A stretch of DNA of 53,983 nucleotides from Ruminococcaceae bacterium UBA1036 (GCA_002316805.1 DCEF01000010.1:283115-337097), one strand, 5' to 3'. Shown: positions 34,995-44,043, counted from the stretch's first letter. Notes: a model not told the origin generated them from the sequence alone. Translations and numbers: made by a program.

Positions 34995-35050
34995 GAAGCC
35001 TTTAATTTTAAATTGTTCGACTAAAAACACACGGCTGCCAAAACAGCGTA

Positions 35051-35095
35051 TAAAATAAGCCCGAAAAGAGCTTCTCTATCTCTCCTGCGGGCTTA
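35051..35095 (-). terminator. Terminator after khpA
   Basis: Leftward, TAAGCCCG (35088-35095) pairs with CGGGCTTA (35056-35063) over a 24-base loop containing GAGAG and CTCTT, which can pair further. It is followed by ATTTTAT. It ends the ylxM-ffh-rpsP-khpA unit. Confidence 0.75.
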
Positions 35096-35172
35096 AATAT
35101 CACTATTTTAGGAACCTGCTATGCAGAGGCCGCATTATTATTGCTCCGCCATCAGCCTACAGGGAAACCGAG

Positions 35173-35406
35173 TCAATCGATCTCAACAGCTACGCGGGTG
35201 TTGTTGCGGATAGCAGCAGCACGCATAATTATGCGGATTGATTTTGCAATACGCCCCTGCTTGCCAATCACACGGCCCATATCATTCTCAGCTACATGAA
35301 GATGGTAAACGACAGTTCCGTCTTCTGTCGGCTCATCCGTATCAACACGGATAGCCGACGGGTCTTCAACAAGCCCCTGGGCGATGGCAATAAGCAAATC
35401 TTTCAT
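35173..35406 (-). CDS. khpA: KH-domain RNA-binding protein KhpA
   Basis: A 77-residue single-KH protein. The GxxG loop is in RVIGKQGRIAKSIR. In Firmicutes KhpA binds RNA together with KhpB/EloR and affects cell elongation. ATG 35406 follows GGAGG by ten bases. The position right after rpsP is the conserved one. Confidence 0.95.
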   Translation of the reverse strand: MKDLLIAIAQGLVEDPSAIRVDTDEPTEDGTVVYHLHVAENDMGRVIGKQGRIAKSIRIIMRAAAIRNNTRVAVEID

Positions 35407-35424
35407 TGCACTGTATCCTCCGGG

Positions 35425-35667
35425 TTAAAGAACGCCCTGCTTTTTAAGCAGCGTTCTCACAGTATCAGTTGGCTGAGCACCATTTGCAATCCATTTTTTT
35501 GCTTTCTCTGCATCAACTTTTACATCGGATGGATCTGTCATTGGATTGTAATAGCCGATCTCCTCAATAAAGCGTCCGTCACGCGGGAAGCGTGAGTCGG
35601 CGACAACAATGCGGTAAAAAGGCGCTTTCTTTGCGCCTACACGGCGCAGCCTAATTTTAACTGCCAT
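35425..35667 (-). CDS. rpsP: 30S ribosomal protein S16
   Basis: An 80-residue ribosomal protein starting AVKIRLRRVGAKKAPFYRIV and containing the RDGRFIEEIGYYNP signature. ATG 35667 follows GGAGGTG; the longer frame to 35682 includes the site. It is encoded between ffh and khpA, as in most Firmicutes. Confidence 0.97.
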   Translation of the reverse strand: MAVKIRLRRVGAKKAPFYRIVVADSRFPRDGRFIEEIGYYNPMTDPSDVKVDAEKAKKWIANGAQPTDTVRTLLKKQGVL

Positions 35668-35728
35668 ATTTTTCACCTCCACAATATATGTCTCTTATCT
35701 TCATCGGCAAAAGCCGTATGAATGCTGT

Positions 35729-37057
35729 TCAATGCGGCATTTTCATGCCGAAGAGCCGTTTGCGCAGCCCCTTTTTCTTAAACTGTTTCATTACCTTCCG
35801 CATCTGGTCATAGCCTTTAAGTAGCCTGTTTACATCTTCTACCTTCATGCCGCTTCCGGCGGCTATGCGGCGTTTGCGCGGCGGAGTTATAATTTCCGGA
35901 TTTGCACGCTCCTGCTCCGTCATGGAAAGTATCATTGCCTCGGTGCGGTCTACCTGCCTGTCGTCTATATCGACGTCTTTCAGCTGCTGGGCCATGCCTG
36001 GCATTTTCGTAATTATGTTTTTCATTGGGCCCATCTTCTGCATCTGGCGCATCTCTTCAAGGATATCGTTAAAATCAAGGCCGGTATGCATCATCCTGCG
36101 CGCTGTGTCTTCCGCTTTTTTGCGGTCAATATTCTTCTCAGCATCCTCAATAAGCGTAAGCACATCGCCCATGCCGAGTATGCGGGAGGCCATGCGGTCA
36201 GGGTGGAAAACTTCCAAATCAGCCAGCTTTTCACCAGTGCCGGCAAACTTGATAGGCTTGCCGGTTACTGCGCGCACAGAAAGCGCCGCACCGCCCCTTG
36301 CGTCGCCGTCCAGTTTCGTAAGTATAACACCGGTTATGTCGAGGAGGTCATTGAACGACTTTGCCACATTAACGGCTTCCTGCCCTGTCATTGCGTCAAC
36401 AACGAGCAGGATATCAGACGGATGCACGGTTTCTTTTATGTCCTTAAGCTCCTGCATAAGCGTTTCATCTATCTGCAGGCGGCCTGCCGTGTCTATAATA
36501 ACATAGTCGTTGCCATAATCTTTTGCATGTGATATGGCCGCCCTGCAGATTTTCACAGGTTTTTCGGTGCCCATTTCGAAAACCGGCACTCCCGCTTTTT
36601 CGCCGACTATTTTGAGCTGCTGAATTGCCGCCGGACGGTAAATATCGCAAGCAGCGAGGAGTGGGCGGTGGCCTTGATTTTTAAGCATCAGGCCAAGCTT
36701 GCCGGCATGTGTGGTCTTGCCTGAGCCCTGCAGGCCGCAAAGCATTATAACAGCAGGCGGAGCAGAAGGGCTGTTAAGTTTCACCGCACCCCCGCCCATA
36801 AGCTTTGTGAGCTCTTCATCGACAATCTTTATGACTGTCTGGGCAGGCGTAAGGCTTTCCATAACTTCGGCGCCTACCGCACGCTCGCCGACTTTTTTAG
36901 TAAAATCTTTTGCGACTTTATAGTTTACGTCAGCTTCAAGCAGTGCAAGGCGTACTTCGCGCATTACTTCTTTAACATCTGACTCGCTCAGTTTTCCTTT
37001 TGATTTCAGCCGCTTAAAAACAGCCGAAAGCTTTTCTGAAAGGCTCTCGAATGCCAA
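35729..37057 (-). CDS. ffh: Signal recognition particle GTPase Ffh
   Basis: The 442-residue SRP protein delivers membrane and secreted proteins to FtsY. It has an N domain (1-90), the G domain with GLQGSGKTT at 108-116, DTAGR and TKLDGDARGGAALS, and a Met-rich M domain (about 330-430) for signal peptides and 4.5S RNA. The start is TTG 37057, seven bases after AGGAGG. It is coupled to ylxM, 15 bases upstream. The 4.5S RNA gene was not found in this window. Confidence 0.97.
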   Translation of the reverse strand: MAFESLSEKLSAVFKRLKSKGKLSESDVKEVMREVRLALLEADVNYKVAKDFTKKVGERAVGAEVMESLTPAQTVIKIVDEELTKLMGGGAVKLNSPSAPPAVIMLCGLQGSGKTTHAGKLGLMLKNQGHRPLLAACDIYRPAAIQQLKIVGEKAGVPVFEMGTEKPVKICRAAISHAKDYGNDYVIIDTAGRLQIDETLMQELKDIKETVHPSDILLVVDAMTGQEAVNVAKSFNDLLDITGVILTKLDGDARGGAALSVRAVTGKPIKFAGTGEKLADLEVFHPDRMASRILGMGDVLTLIEDAEKNIDRKKAEDTARRMMHTGLDFNDILEEMRQMQKMGPMKNIITKMPGMAQQLKDVDIDDRQVDRTEAMILSMTEQERANPEIITPPRKRRIAAGSGMKVEDVNRLLKGYDQMRKVMKQFKKKGLRKRLFGMKMPH

Positions 37058-37071
37058 GGCTTTTCCTCCTA

Positions 37072-37437
37072 CTAACTATGATTAAGGCTCTCAGCCATGC
37101 TGATGATACGGTCAGCACTCTGCTCGATTTCATCAACACTGCTGCAGTGGCTGTTGCATTTCTTTATGTTATCTGCTTCCCTGCAAATCTCTTTCAGTGC
37201 ATTGCTCAGCTGAACCGAGCGTTTTGCAAAGCCAACACGGTCTTCCATCTCGGTAAGCTGTGCTTCCGCACGCTTAATGGCGTCACGCACACCTTGGCGG
37301 GTAATTCCAACATTTTCGGCTATCTCTGAAAGTGACAGATCATCATTGTAATAAAGCTCAATCACTTCACGCTGCTTTTTTGTCAGCATACCGCCGTAAA
37401 AATCCAGAAGAAAAGAAATCTTCATGTCTTTGGCCAT
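37072..37437 (-). CDS. ylxM: YlxM/p13-type helix-turn-helix protein
   Basis: A 121-residue protein with a sigma-70 region 4-like helix-turn-helix (LSLSEIAENVGITRQGVRDA, residues about 35-54). It belongs to the YlxM family, which sits upstream of ffh and modulates SRP in streptococci. ATG 37437 follows AAGGCGG; GTG 37446 overlaps the site. The gene has its own consensus promoter. Confidence 0.92.
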   Translation of the reverse strand: MAKDMKISFLLDFYGGMLTKKQREVIELYYNDDLSLSEIAENVGITRQGVRDAIKRAEAQLTEMEDRVGFAKRSVQLSNALKEICREADNIKKCNSHCSSVDEIEQSADRIISMAESLNHS

Positions 37438-37482
37438 CGGGAACACCGCCTTGTGTAAAGCTCTGCATCTTTACAGAAACAG

Positions 37483-37511
37483 ATTATAGCAGAAAAAACA
37501 AATGGTGTCAA
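37483..37511 (-). promoter_or_regulatory. Sigma-A promoter of ylxM-ffh-rpsP-khpA
   Basis: TTGACA at 37506-37511, a 17-base spacer and TATAAT at 37483-37488, read leftward: a full consensus match. It lies immediately past the stop of the YpmS-like gene, so the SRP unit is transcribed strongly on its own. Confidence 0.88.
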
Positions 37512-37514
37512 GGT

Positions 37515-38210
37515 TCACTTTTGGGTCTTGCTTACGTACGAAGAAACCGCAAGCTTTAAGTTTCCGTCTTCAATTTGGAAGCGGCTGAGCTTCGTTGAAA
37601 AAGAAATGTTATATACAGAAGCTTTTAGCGACAAATTAGGCAGAACTACCGTATCCCCCGTAACATAGCAACTCTCCGGCAGTCTGGAATCAGCATAGCT
37701 GAGCACCTTTGACACAGGCAGCGACAGGCGCCCCAAATGGATTGAATTTACACGCACAACAGGTCTGCTGTCTGATGCTCTAATTGACGGCGTGATATTT
37801 GCTGTCACGGCAAGATTTTTGCCATTATATGTTATTGGTACGTAAATATCCGCATTGCTGCCTTCAGTGCTGGCCGCTGCTACCGCACGGATATACAGCT
37901 CGTCTTTTTTTCCTCTTGGCAAAACGCCCTTGCCCAAAAGATATGCGAGAAAACCATTTACTGCATCTTTTGATATGCTGCATTCCTTGCCGTCAATCGC
38001 AGATTTTTTTACATCTTCTAACAGCTGAGTTGAAGGTTTAACTTCGTCAAGGCCTTTCCCTTTATAAGGATCGCTGAAAATCATCCACACCAAAACAAGT
38101 ATTGCCGCAATTATTACGGCAAGCACAATAAGAAATATTTTGAGCGCCTTGTGGCCGTGCTTTTTTTCAGTAGCCAGCCCTTGGTAGCCCCCGTAGTATG
38201 TATTGCTCAT
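37515..38210 (-). CDS. YpmS-like (DUF2140) membrane-anchored protein
   Basis: A 231-residue protein with one N-terminal membrane helix (about residues 23-45, IFLIVLAVIIAAILVLVWMIF) and an extracytoplasmic domain of beta-rich character. The stretches VNSIHLGRLSLPVSKVL and LPNLSLKASVYNI resemble the YpmS/DUF2140 family, of unknown function. The start may be ATG 38210 behind GAGTGGG, or GTG 38225. It follows mutS2 closely and may be cotranscribed. Confidence 0.65.
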   Translation of the reverse strand: MSNTYYGGYQGLATEKKHGHKALKIFLIVLAVIIAAILVLVWMIFSDPYKGKGLDEVKPSTQLLEDVKKSAIDGKECSISKDAVNGFLAYLLGKGVLPRGKKDELYIRAVAAASTEGSNADIYVPITYNGKNLAVTANITPSIRASDSRPVVRVNSIHLGRLSLPVSKVLSYADSRLPESCYVTGDTVVLPNLSLKASVYNISFSTKLSRFQIEDGNLKLAVSSYVSKTQK

Positions 38211-38235
38211 ATCAAGTTTACCCACTCTCTGAAAA

Positions 38236-40608
38236 TTATTTCAGTTCTACGATTGTCACTCCAGACTCGCCTTCGCCGTAAGTGCCGAGCCTGTAGCTTT
38301 TTACACCTGGATAGTTTTTCAGGTGCTTCTGGACGGCACTGCGAAGCACGCCTGTCCCTTTACCATGAATAACCGTCAGCTGCCCAACACCCGACAGCTG
38401 TGCCGAATCGATAAACCTGTCAACACTCATAAGCGCTTCCTCAGCCGTCTGGCCACGCACGTCAATCTCAGCTGAATTCATTTGTGAGTGGTTTATTTGT
38501 TTAGTTACTGTGCGGAAAGAAGGGCGCTTCGGCTCATTTTTTACAAGCCTCAGGCCTGAAAGCGGTATGCGCATTTCAACAGTCCCCGTCTGCACAAGGA
38601 CTTTAGGCGGATTTCCCTCCGGCAAGCGCATAACCGTTCCCCTTTTGCCTACGCTGCAGATAAGGACCGAATCCCCAGTTTTCAGCGGGCGCGGAAGGCG
38701 GTACCCGTCTTCTTTTTTCTCGCTTACCGGGTCAGCTGTATCTTCAAGGGTGCGAATGCCGGATTTCAGTTTTGCTTTCTGTTCCGCTGTAATAGATTTG
38801 TTTTTGTTTTTCTTTATTTCGTCCATTTCGTTCAGAAGCTCATTAATCTGCGCGCGCGTGCGGGCAACAAGCTGAGCAGCTTTCTCACGGGCATTTTCCA
38901 TCTGGCGGCTACTTTCTGCGCGGACATTGTCGCGCGCTTCTTCCGCCTCCCGTTTTGCTTTCCTTGCCTGAGTGCTTTCGCGGCGTGCTTCTTCACGCTC
39001 AAGCTCCAGTTTTTGGCGGCTTTGTTGCAGGCCGCTCACAGCATCTTCAAAACGCCTGTCCTCGCCGGAAACAAGCTGTTTGGCGCGGCTGACAACGTCT
39101 GCATCCATACCAAGGCGCAGCGAAATGGCAAAGGCGTTCGAACGCCCCGGCATTCCTATGAGCAAACGGTACGTCGGCCGCAAAGTGGCTACATCAAATT
39201 CACAGCATGCATTTTCTACACCTTCCGTCCGCAACGCATAGGCTTTAAGCTCTGCATAGTGTGTCGTTGCTGCAATCTTCGCACCTTTGCCGCGAAGCGC
39301 CTCAAGGATAGATTCCGCAAGTGCCGCACCCTCTACAGGATCCGTGCCGGCACCAAGCTCATCAAGCAGTATAAGGCTGCTGCTGTCGGCAACTTTCATA
39401 ATTCCTATTATATTCTTAATATGTGCAGAAAATGTCGAAAGTGACTGTTCTATGCTTTGTTCGTCGCCGATATCTGCAAGTACTTTGCTGAAAACAGAAA
39501 TCTCGCTGCCTTCCGCTGCCGGTATCATCATACCACACATTGCCATTAATGTCAGCAGGCCAACAGTTTTAAGCGCAACCGTTTTGCCGCCAGTATTTGG
39601 CCCTGTGATAACAAGCGTGTCAAAACGTATTCCAAGCTCAATATCCGTAGGTACAGCTTTTTTCATGTCTATAAGCGGGTGACGCGCATGCTTAAGCACT
39701 ATTTTCCCATTGTTGTTAAGCTTCGGCCTTGTCGCCTTCATTTTATAGGCAAGTGATGCTTTGGCAAATATTACATTCAGCTGCACGGCGGCATTGTAAC
39801 TGCGGATAATAGTGTCTGCAAAATTTCCCGCTTCTGACGAAAGCTCGGCAAGTATACGCTCAATCTCTTTTTTTTCTTCAGAAAGCAGAACTTTCACGTG
39901 GTTGTTTGCCTCAACTGCCCCCATAGGTTCTACAAAGGCCGTAGAACCGCTCGCCGACGTGTCATGCACAAGCCCCGGCACAGCACTGCGGCACTCCGAT
40001 TTTACAGGGATGACAAAGCGGCCGTCCCTGATTGTGACTATCGGCTCCTGCAGATATTTCTGGTATGCCTGCGAGTGCACCATGTGGTCGAGGATTTCGC
40101 GCGCATGCACAGAAAACCTGCGGATTTTCCTGCGTATGTCTGAAAGCGCCGGTGAAGCGTTGTCTGCCATTTCCTCTTCCGAAATTATAGCGTTGTTTAT
40201 CCGGTTCTCAAGGTATTGGTTAGGCATAAGCATATTGAAGCGGTCATCAAGCACACTTTTCACGCCGAGGCATTTTTGCCGCCATTCAGATATACCGCGC
40301 AGTGTACGCAGCACTTCTGCAACTTTCAGCAGCTCGCCCATTGTAAGTACGCCGCCTTCCTGCGCGCGGCGCAGGGAATTCGTAACATTAGTGAGGCCGC
40401 CGAATGACGGTGAGCCAAAACGCGCCATCATTACAAAGGCGTCATCAGTTTCCTGCAGAAGGCGTTCCGCATTTTCAGGTGAAGGTGCAATGGCAAGCGC
40501 CGCATCAGCTGCATCGCTGCACGATGTCTGCTTCGCAAGGAGCTTAAGTATCTTATCGAGTTCCAGCGCTTTTGCATGCCTTTTCATAGTTCCATTCATG
40601 TCGGCCAT
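38236..40608 (-). CDS. mutS2: MutS2 ATPase with C-terminal Smr domain
   Basis: The 790-residue MutS2 is a homologue of mismatch repair MutS that lacks the mismatch-reading domain. It suppresses recombination, and in B. subtilis it rescues collided ribosomes. The core ATPase has GPNTGGKTVALKT at about 335-347 and LLDELGAGTDP as Walker B. A long coiled coil with many Arg/Glu/Ala follows (about 515-620). The Smr nuclease domain at about 715-790 has DVRGQTAEEA and HGKGTG. The start is ATG 40608 with AAAGGA upstream. Confidence 0.96.
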   Translation of the reverse strand: MADMNGTMKRHAKALELDKILKLLAKQTSCSDAADAALAIAPSPENAERLLQETDDAFVMMARFGSPSFGGLTNVTNSLRRAQEGGVLTMGELLKVAEVLRTLRGISEWRQKCLGVKSVLDDRFNMLMPNQYLENRINNAIISEEEMADNASPALSDIRRKIRRFSVHAREILDHMVHSQAYQKYLQEPIVTIRDGRFVIPVKSECRSAVPGLVHDTSASGSTAFVEPMGAVEANNHVKVLLSEEKKEIERILAELSSEAGNFADTIIRSYNAAVQLNVIFAKASLAYKMKATRPKLNNNGKIVLKHARHPLIDMKKAVPTDIELGIRFDTLVITGPNTGGKTVALKTVGLLTLMAMCGMMIPAAEGSEISVFSKVLADIGDEQSIEQSLSTFSAHIKNIIGIMKVADSSSLILLDELGAGTDPVEGAALAESILEALRGKGAKIAATTHYAELKAYALRTEGVENACCEFDVATLRPTYRLLIGMPGRSNAFAISLRLGMDADVVSRAKQLVSGEDRRFEDAVSGLQQSRQKLELEREEARRESTQARKAKREAEEARDNVRAESSRQMENAREKAAQLVARTRAQINELLNEMDEIKKNKNKSITAEQKAKLKSGIRTLEDTADPVSEKKEDGYRLPRPLKTGDSVLICSVGKRGTVMRLPEGNPPKVLVQTGTVEMRIPLSGLRLVKNEPKRPSFRTVTKQINHSQMNSAEIDVRGQTAEEALMSVDRFIDSAQLSGVGQLTVIHGKGTGVLRSAVQKHLKNYPGVKSYRLGTYGEGESGVTIVELK

Positions 40609-40626
40609 GTTGGCAAAAATCCTTTC

Positions 40627-41466
40627 TCATTCTTTTCCCTTCTTGGGCACATGATGAAGAGTAAGAAGCACAATTTCAGGGACATCATTGATTCGCGTGC
40701 CGCGTGCAAGGCCGCGGTTTACCACCATTTTGCGCTCTGGTAATTCTTCTGAAGAGTAAACTCCGCAGCTGTAGTGCGGAAAAAAGCTGCGCTCTGGTGA
40801 AAACACGCCGCCGAAACGCGGGAGATATATGAGCCCACCGTGCACATGGCCGCTAAAAGTTAAATCGGCACCCCACATTGCATAAGTATCAAAACATAAC
40901 GGGTTATGTGCTAAAAGTATTGAGTACTCTTTTGCACTGCACGGGCCAATCATCCGCCGCATCGCCTCGCAGGTCAGCTTCGGGCGCGGTTTTCTGCAGC
41001 CATTCGCCCTGTAATAGCGAAGCGGAAGCCTGTACCCGTAAATGCGGATCTTCGCTCCGCTGCGCTCTATGTCTTCAAACGTGTTGTCAAGCACATGGAC
41101 ACCGCATTCCTGCAGGCCACGCAAAAGTTCATTGCGCCGCTTATACGCCATGTTGATTTCATGGTTGCCTAAAGAAAAATAGACCGGATATTTCCGACAC
41201 AGCGCTTCCGCAAAGTGAAAAACCTCCGCATAACTGCGTGTGTGGCTGTCAGCAATATCGCCCGTTATAACAACAGCGTCCGGCACCTCAGCCGCAATTT
41301 TTTTCAGCAGGTGGCTGTCGCCCGCGCCGAAACTGCGCCCATGGAGATCCGAAAGCTGAACAATGCGGAATCCGTTAAATAACAATGGCACTTTTTCAGA
41401 ATAGACTGTATACCTGGAAGTCCTGAGAAAATAGTTTTCCGGAAAAACCGTCGAAACTGTTTTCAT
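40627..41466 (-). CDS. YaeI/YkuE-type metallophosphoesterase
   Basis: A 279-residue calcineurin-like phosphoesterase. The metal motifs are in order: LSDLHGRS, ITGDIADS, SLGNHE, a later LLAHNP and SGHVHGG. Members of this group act on lipid A precursors or unknown phosphoesters at the membrane. The basic, hydrophobic N-terminus is short. The start is uncertain: ATG 41466 has GGAGG only three bases away, and a seven-codon open frame (ATG GGA ACA ... TGA) with a proper site overlaps it, so coupled initiation is possible. Confidence 0.85.
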   Translation of the reverse strand: MKTVSTVFPENYFLRTSRYTVYSEKVPLLFNGFRIVQLSDLHGRSFGAGDSHLLKKIAAEVPDAVVITGDIADSHTRSYAEVFHFAEALCRKYPVYFSLGNHEINMAYKRRNELLRGLQECGVHVLDNTFEDIERSGAKIRIYGYRLPLRYYRANGCRKPRPKLTCEAMRRMIGPCSAKEYSILLAHNPLCFDTYAMWGADLTFSGHVHGGLIYLPRFGGVFSPERSFFPHYSCGVYSSEELPERKMVVNRGLARGTRINDVPEIVLLTLHHVPKKGKE

Positions 41467-41540
41467 CACCCTCCAGGAAATGTTCCCATATGTTTTTCCT
41501 GCTTGCATATTGCCAAGACCTCATTACTGGCAGATATTTT

Positions 41541-42365
41541 TTATGTTTCCTGCTCACGTGTTTTTTTATTTTCAGCATCATCAAAAGATGTGCCATACTC
41601 CGGCGCGGGCTGCTGCATAACATTGTGGTAAAAATCAAGTGTCGCAAAGCTATGCCCAAGTGTCTCCAGCACATAGCGCTCTGAAGCGGTGGAAAGTTCT
41701 TTTTCGGCTTTTTCTGAAACCCGGAACGAAAAAAGTTTGTCAAAATCTGCATACACAGTATAGCGCATAGCAGTTAAAGCCCCACGCCCCATGGCAAAAT
41801 ACGGCTCCGGTGGTTCCGGCAGAACAAAGCATTTTCCGCATATTATTTTTCCGTTTCTCGGCATAAAAAACATTTTATCAGCTTCATAGCAGCCGCATTT
41901 TTCACAGCACACAAGGTCAGGCATATACCCCGCAAATGACATAATACGCATCTCAACTATAGACTTGAGCACACGTTTCGGGTGTGTACCCTTGCACAAA
42001 AAATACATGGCATTGAGCAGCAGCCGAAGAAAATTTTCCGCCTCGCTGCCCTGCGGCGCAAGCGCAATCGCAAGCTCGCAGAAATACTGGGCAAGCGAAA
42101 GACTGCCAAGGCCTTTGCAAAGGTCAAAAAAAATCTCTATCGGCTGGGCGTCATCGACTATGTAGCTACTGCGCCCTTCAAAAATGCTGAACCGCGAATA
42201 AGTAAGGAGCCTCGTAGCCGAAAGGCGCCCGCCCCCTGCATGCCGCGGCCTTTGTACAAATGCACGCAGTATACCTTTCTCAGCCGTAAGCAGTGTCACA
42301 AGCCGGTCGTTCTCACCCACGCGCTTCTCCGAAACCACCAGGCCCCTGACGTCCGTTTTCATCAT
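41541..42365 (-). CDS. recO: DNA repair protein RecO
   Basis: The 274-residue recombination mediator loads RecA with RecR. The N-terminal OB fold (1-80) begins DVRGLVVSEKRVGENDRLVT, and a helical region follows. The zinc site is CCEKCGCYEAD with the second pair in IICGKC. The tail (GTSFDDAENKK) is acidic. ATG 42365 follows AGGTGG and lies inside the end of yqzL, so the two are coupled. Confidence 0.94.
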   Translation of the reverse strand: MMKTDVRGLVVSEKRVGENDRLVTLLTAEKGILRAFVQRPRHAGGGRLSATRLLTYSRFSIFEGRSSYIVDDAQPIEIFFDLCKGLGSLSLAQYFCELAIALAPQGSEAENFLRLLLNAMYFLCKGTHPKRVLKSIVEMRIMSFAGYMPDLVCCEKCGCYEADKMFFMPRNGKIICGKCFVLPEPPEPYFAMGRGALTAMRYTVYADFDKLFSFRVSEKAEKELSTASERYVLETLGHSFATLDFYHNVMQQPAPEYGTSFDDAENKKTREQET

Positions 42366-42471
42366 GCACCACCTGCTGCTTTTCCCGCTTTGCCTTGCAC
42401 TGCGTATAAATCAGGTAATCCTCGACAGAACCCGTGCGGCTGAAAAATTCCCATGCAGTTTTTTCGTCCAT
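42313..42471 (-). CDS. yqzL: YqzL-family small protein
   Basis: A 52-residue protein between era and recO, overlapping recO by 53 bases in another frame. It reads MDEKTAWEFFSRTGSVEDYL and then continues IYTQCKAKREK. The W-x-F-F/L-x-x-T-G-x-x-x-x-Y-L pattern is the YqzL signature, and the position matches B. subtilis. ATG 42471 follows GAAGGAG. Its function is unknown. The C-terminal 18 residues (from about 35) lie in the overlap and look less conserved. Confidence 0.85.
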   Translation of the reverse strand: MDEKTAWEFFSRTGSVEDYLIYTQCKAKREKQQVVHDENGRQGPGGFGEARG

Positions 42472-42623
42472 CGAAACCGCTCCTTCGCTAAACCGGCATC
42501 TACCGGCAAAAAATCCTTACGCAAAAAGTATTTGCATTTAGCAGGATTCTATAAGCGGTAATTCTATGAACAAAAGCCATATTATTACAAATTGCCAGCC
42601 AATAAAGCATAATTTTTTTGCCG

Positions 42624-43541
42624 CTACTTGTCGAAATCGGAGCTGTCGTAACCGAATGCACGCAGGGCATCCGCCTTGTTTCTCCAGTTTTCCCTTACTT
42701 TTACCCAAAGCTTTAAATTTATTTTACAGCCAAAAAAATTTTCCATATCCTCACGCGCATACGTTCCGATTCTTTTCAGCATAGCACCGTTCCTACCGAT
42801 AATAATTCCTTTATGCGATTCTTTTTCGCAGTATATTATGGCAGAAATATCAGTTAAACCGCCGGCCCTTTCGGACATCTTCTCCACATTTACGGCAACG
42901 CCGTGAGGCACTTCACTGCTCAGCAGGCGCAGCATTTTTTCGCGTATGATTTCAGAAGCGATAACACGCTCAGGTTGGTCAGTTATGGCGTCATCGTCAA
43001 AAAAATGGATGCCCGGCTGCGCCATTTTGCACAGCTCTTCTTTAAGGCTATGAATGCCGCTGCCGTCAAGCGCAGAGACCGGGACGACAGCCTTAAAATC
43101 ATAAAGTTTTGAAAATTCGGCTATCTGCTTAAGGAGGACAGACTTATCTGTAAGGAGGTCAACTTTGTTCAATGCAAGCAAAGCCGGTATTTTCTGTTTT
43201 TTGAATTTTTCTATAAGCTCGCGCGATGAAGGCGATATCTTTTCGCCTGCTTCTTCCACAAGCAGGCACGCGTCAACACCTGAGATCGCCTCAACGACAG
43301 ATCTCACCATATATTTACCAAGGCGGCTGCGCGGCTTCAAAAGCCCGGGCGTATCTATAAAGACAAGCTGCACGGGGCCTTCCGTCATGATTCCACGTAT
43401 GCATGTCCGAGTTGTCTGCGGCTTATGTGAAACTATGGCCACCTTACTTCCGAGGACTGCATTCAGTATTGAAGACTTGCCTGCATTAGGCCGCCCTACT
43501 ATTGATATAAACGCGGTCTTCTGGTTCTCTGATTTATCCAA
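42624..43541 (-). CDS. era: GTPase Era
   Basis: The 305-residue Era checks 16S rRNA 3' end maturation and 30S assembly. The GTPase motifs are GRPNAGKSS (16-24), DTPGL and NKVD. The C-terminal KH domain has GIIIGRNGAMLKRIG. It starts at TTG 43541 behind GGAGG and overlaps dgkA by eight bases. The neighbour ybeY acts on the same rRNA end. Confidence 0.97.
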   Translation of the reverse strand: MDKSENQKTAFISIVGRPNAGKSSILNAVLGSKVAIVSHKPQTTRTCIRGIMTEGPVQLVFIDTPGLLKPRSRLGKYMVRSVVEAISGVDACLLVEEAGEKISPSSRELIEKFKKQKIPALLALNKVDLLTDKSVLLKQIAEFSKLYDFKAVVPVSALDGSGIHSLKEELCKMAQPGIHFFDDDAITDQPERVIASEIIREKMLRLLSSEVPHGVAVNVEKMSERAGGLTDISAIIYCEKESHKGIIIGRNGAMLKRIGTYAREDMENFFGCKINLKLWVKVRENWRNKADALRAFGYDSSDFDK

Positions 43542-44040
43542 GCTGCTTTTTCCTCCCTCTTTTATTCCGGCGTTTCCTTATGCGGTCACGTATGCCGTGC
43601 GGCCCAAGCACGATAAAAACAATGCTTATAACGGCCGTCGCGGCCAAAACAGCAATCATAACAGGGTGTGCCCCGTAATAGGCGGCAATGCTCCTGAAAA
43701 CCTCAGGCCGCCAGAAAAGGCATATGCCAATCAGCACGGAAAAGATGGCAGCAACAAGCACCGCACCGGATGACATGTCCTTGATGCGGCGCACTGCCGT
43801 GTCAAAATGAGGCACCATAAAATCGCATATCTCTTCCGCGGCCGTGTTGAACATCTCACCCATTATAACTGCGGCAAACGTAAGAAATAGGGCCGCATAT
43901 GCAATGCGGCTCAGGTGGAAAAAGAACGAAAATGCAAACACATACAGCGCTACCACTGTATGTATACGCATATTGCGCTCATTGCTTATACAGTAAATGA
44001 TTCCTCGGAAAGCACAGCGAAAACAGTTTAAAAACTGCAC
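43534..44040 (-). CDS. dgkA: Undecaprenol/diacylglycerol kinase with a C-terminal extension
   Basis: A small membrane kinase of the DgkA/UdpK family, which phosphorylates undecaprenol or diacylglycerol. The first 120 residues hold three helices, with the active-site region EMFNTAAEEICD near 60. This protein has 168 residues instead of the usual 120-135. The extra part contains a fourth hydrophobic helix (about 128-147) and a very basic tail (RIRKRRNKRGRKK). It starts at ATG 44040, three bases after the ybeY stop. Confidence 0.9.
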   Translation of the reverse strand: MQFLNCFRCAFRGIIYCISNERNMRIHTVVALYVFAFSFFFHLSRIAYAALFLTFAAVIMGEMFNTAAEEICDFMVPHFDTAVRRIKDMSSGAVLVAAIFSVLIGICLFWRPEVFRSIAAYYGAHPVMIAVLAATAVISIVFIVLGPHGIRDRIRKRRNKRGRKKQLG

Positions 44041-44043
44041 CTT

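Noticed and set aside
39812..40654. Rightward 280-codon frame opposite mutS2
   Set aside because: Antisense shadow, Ser/Arg/Phe-rich, no domain and no ribosome binding site.
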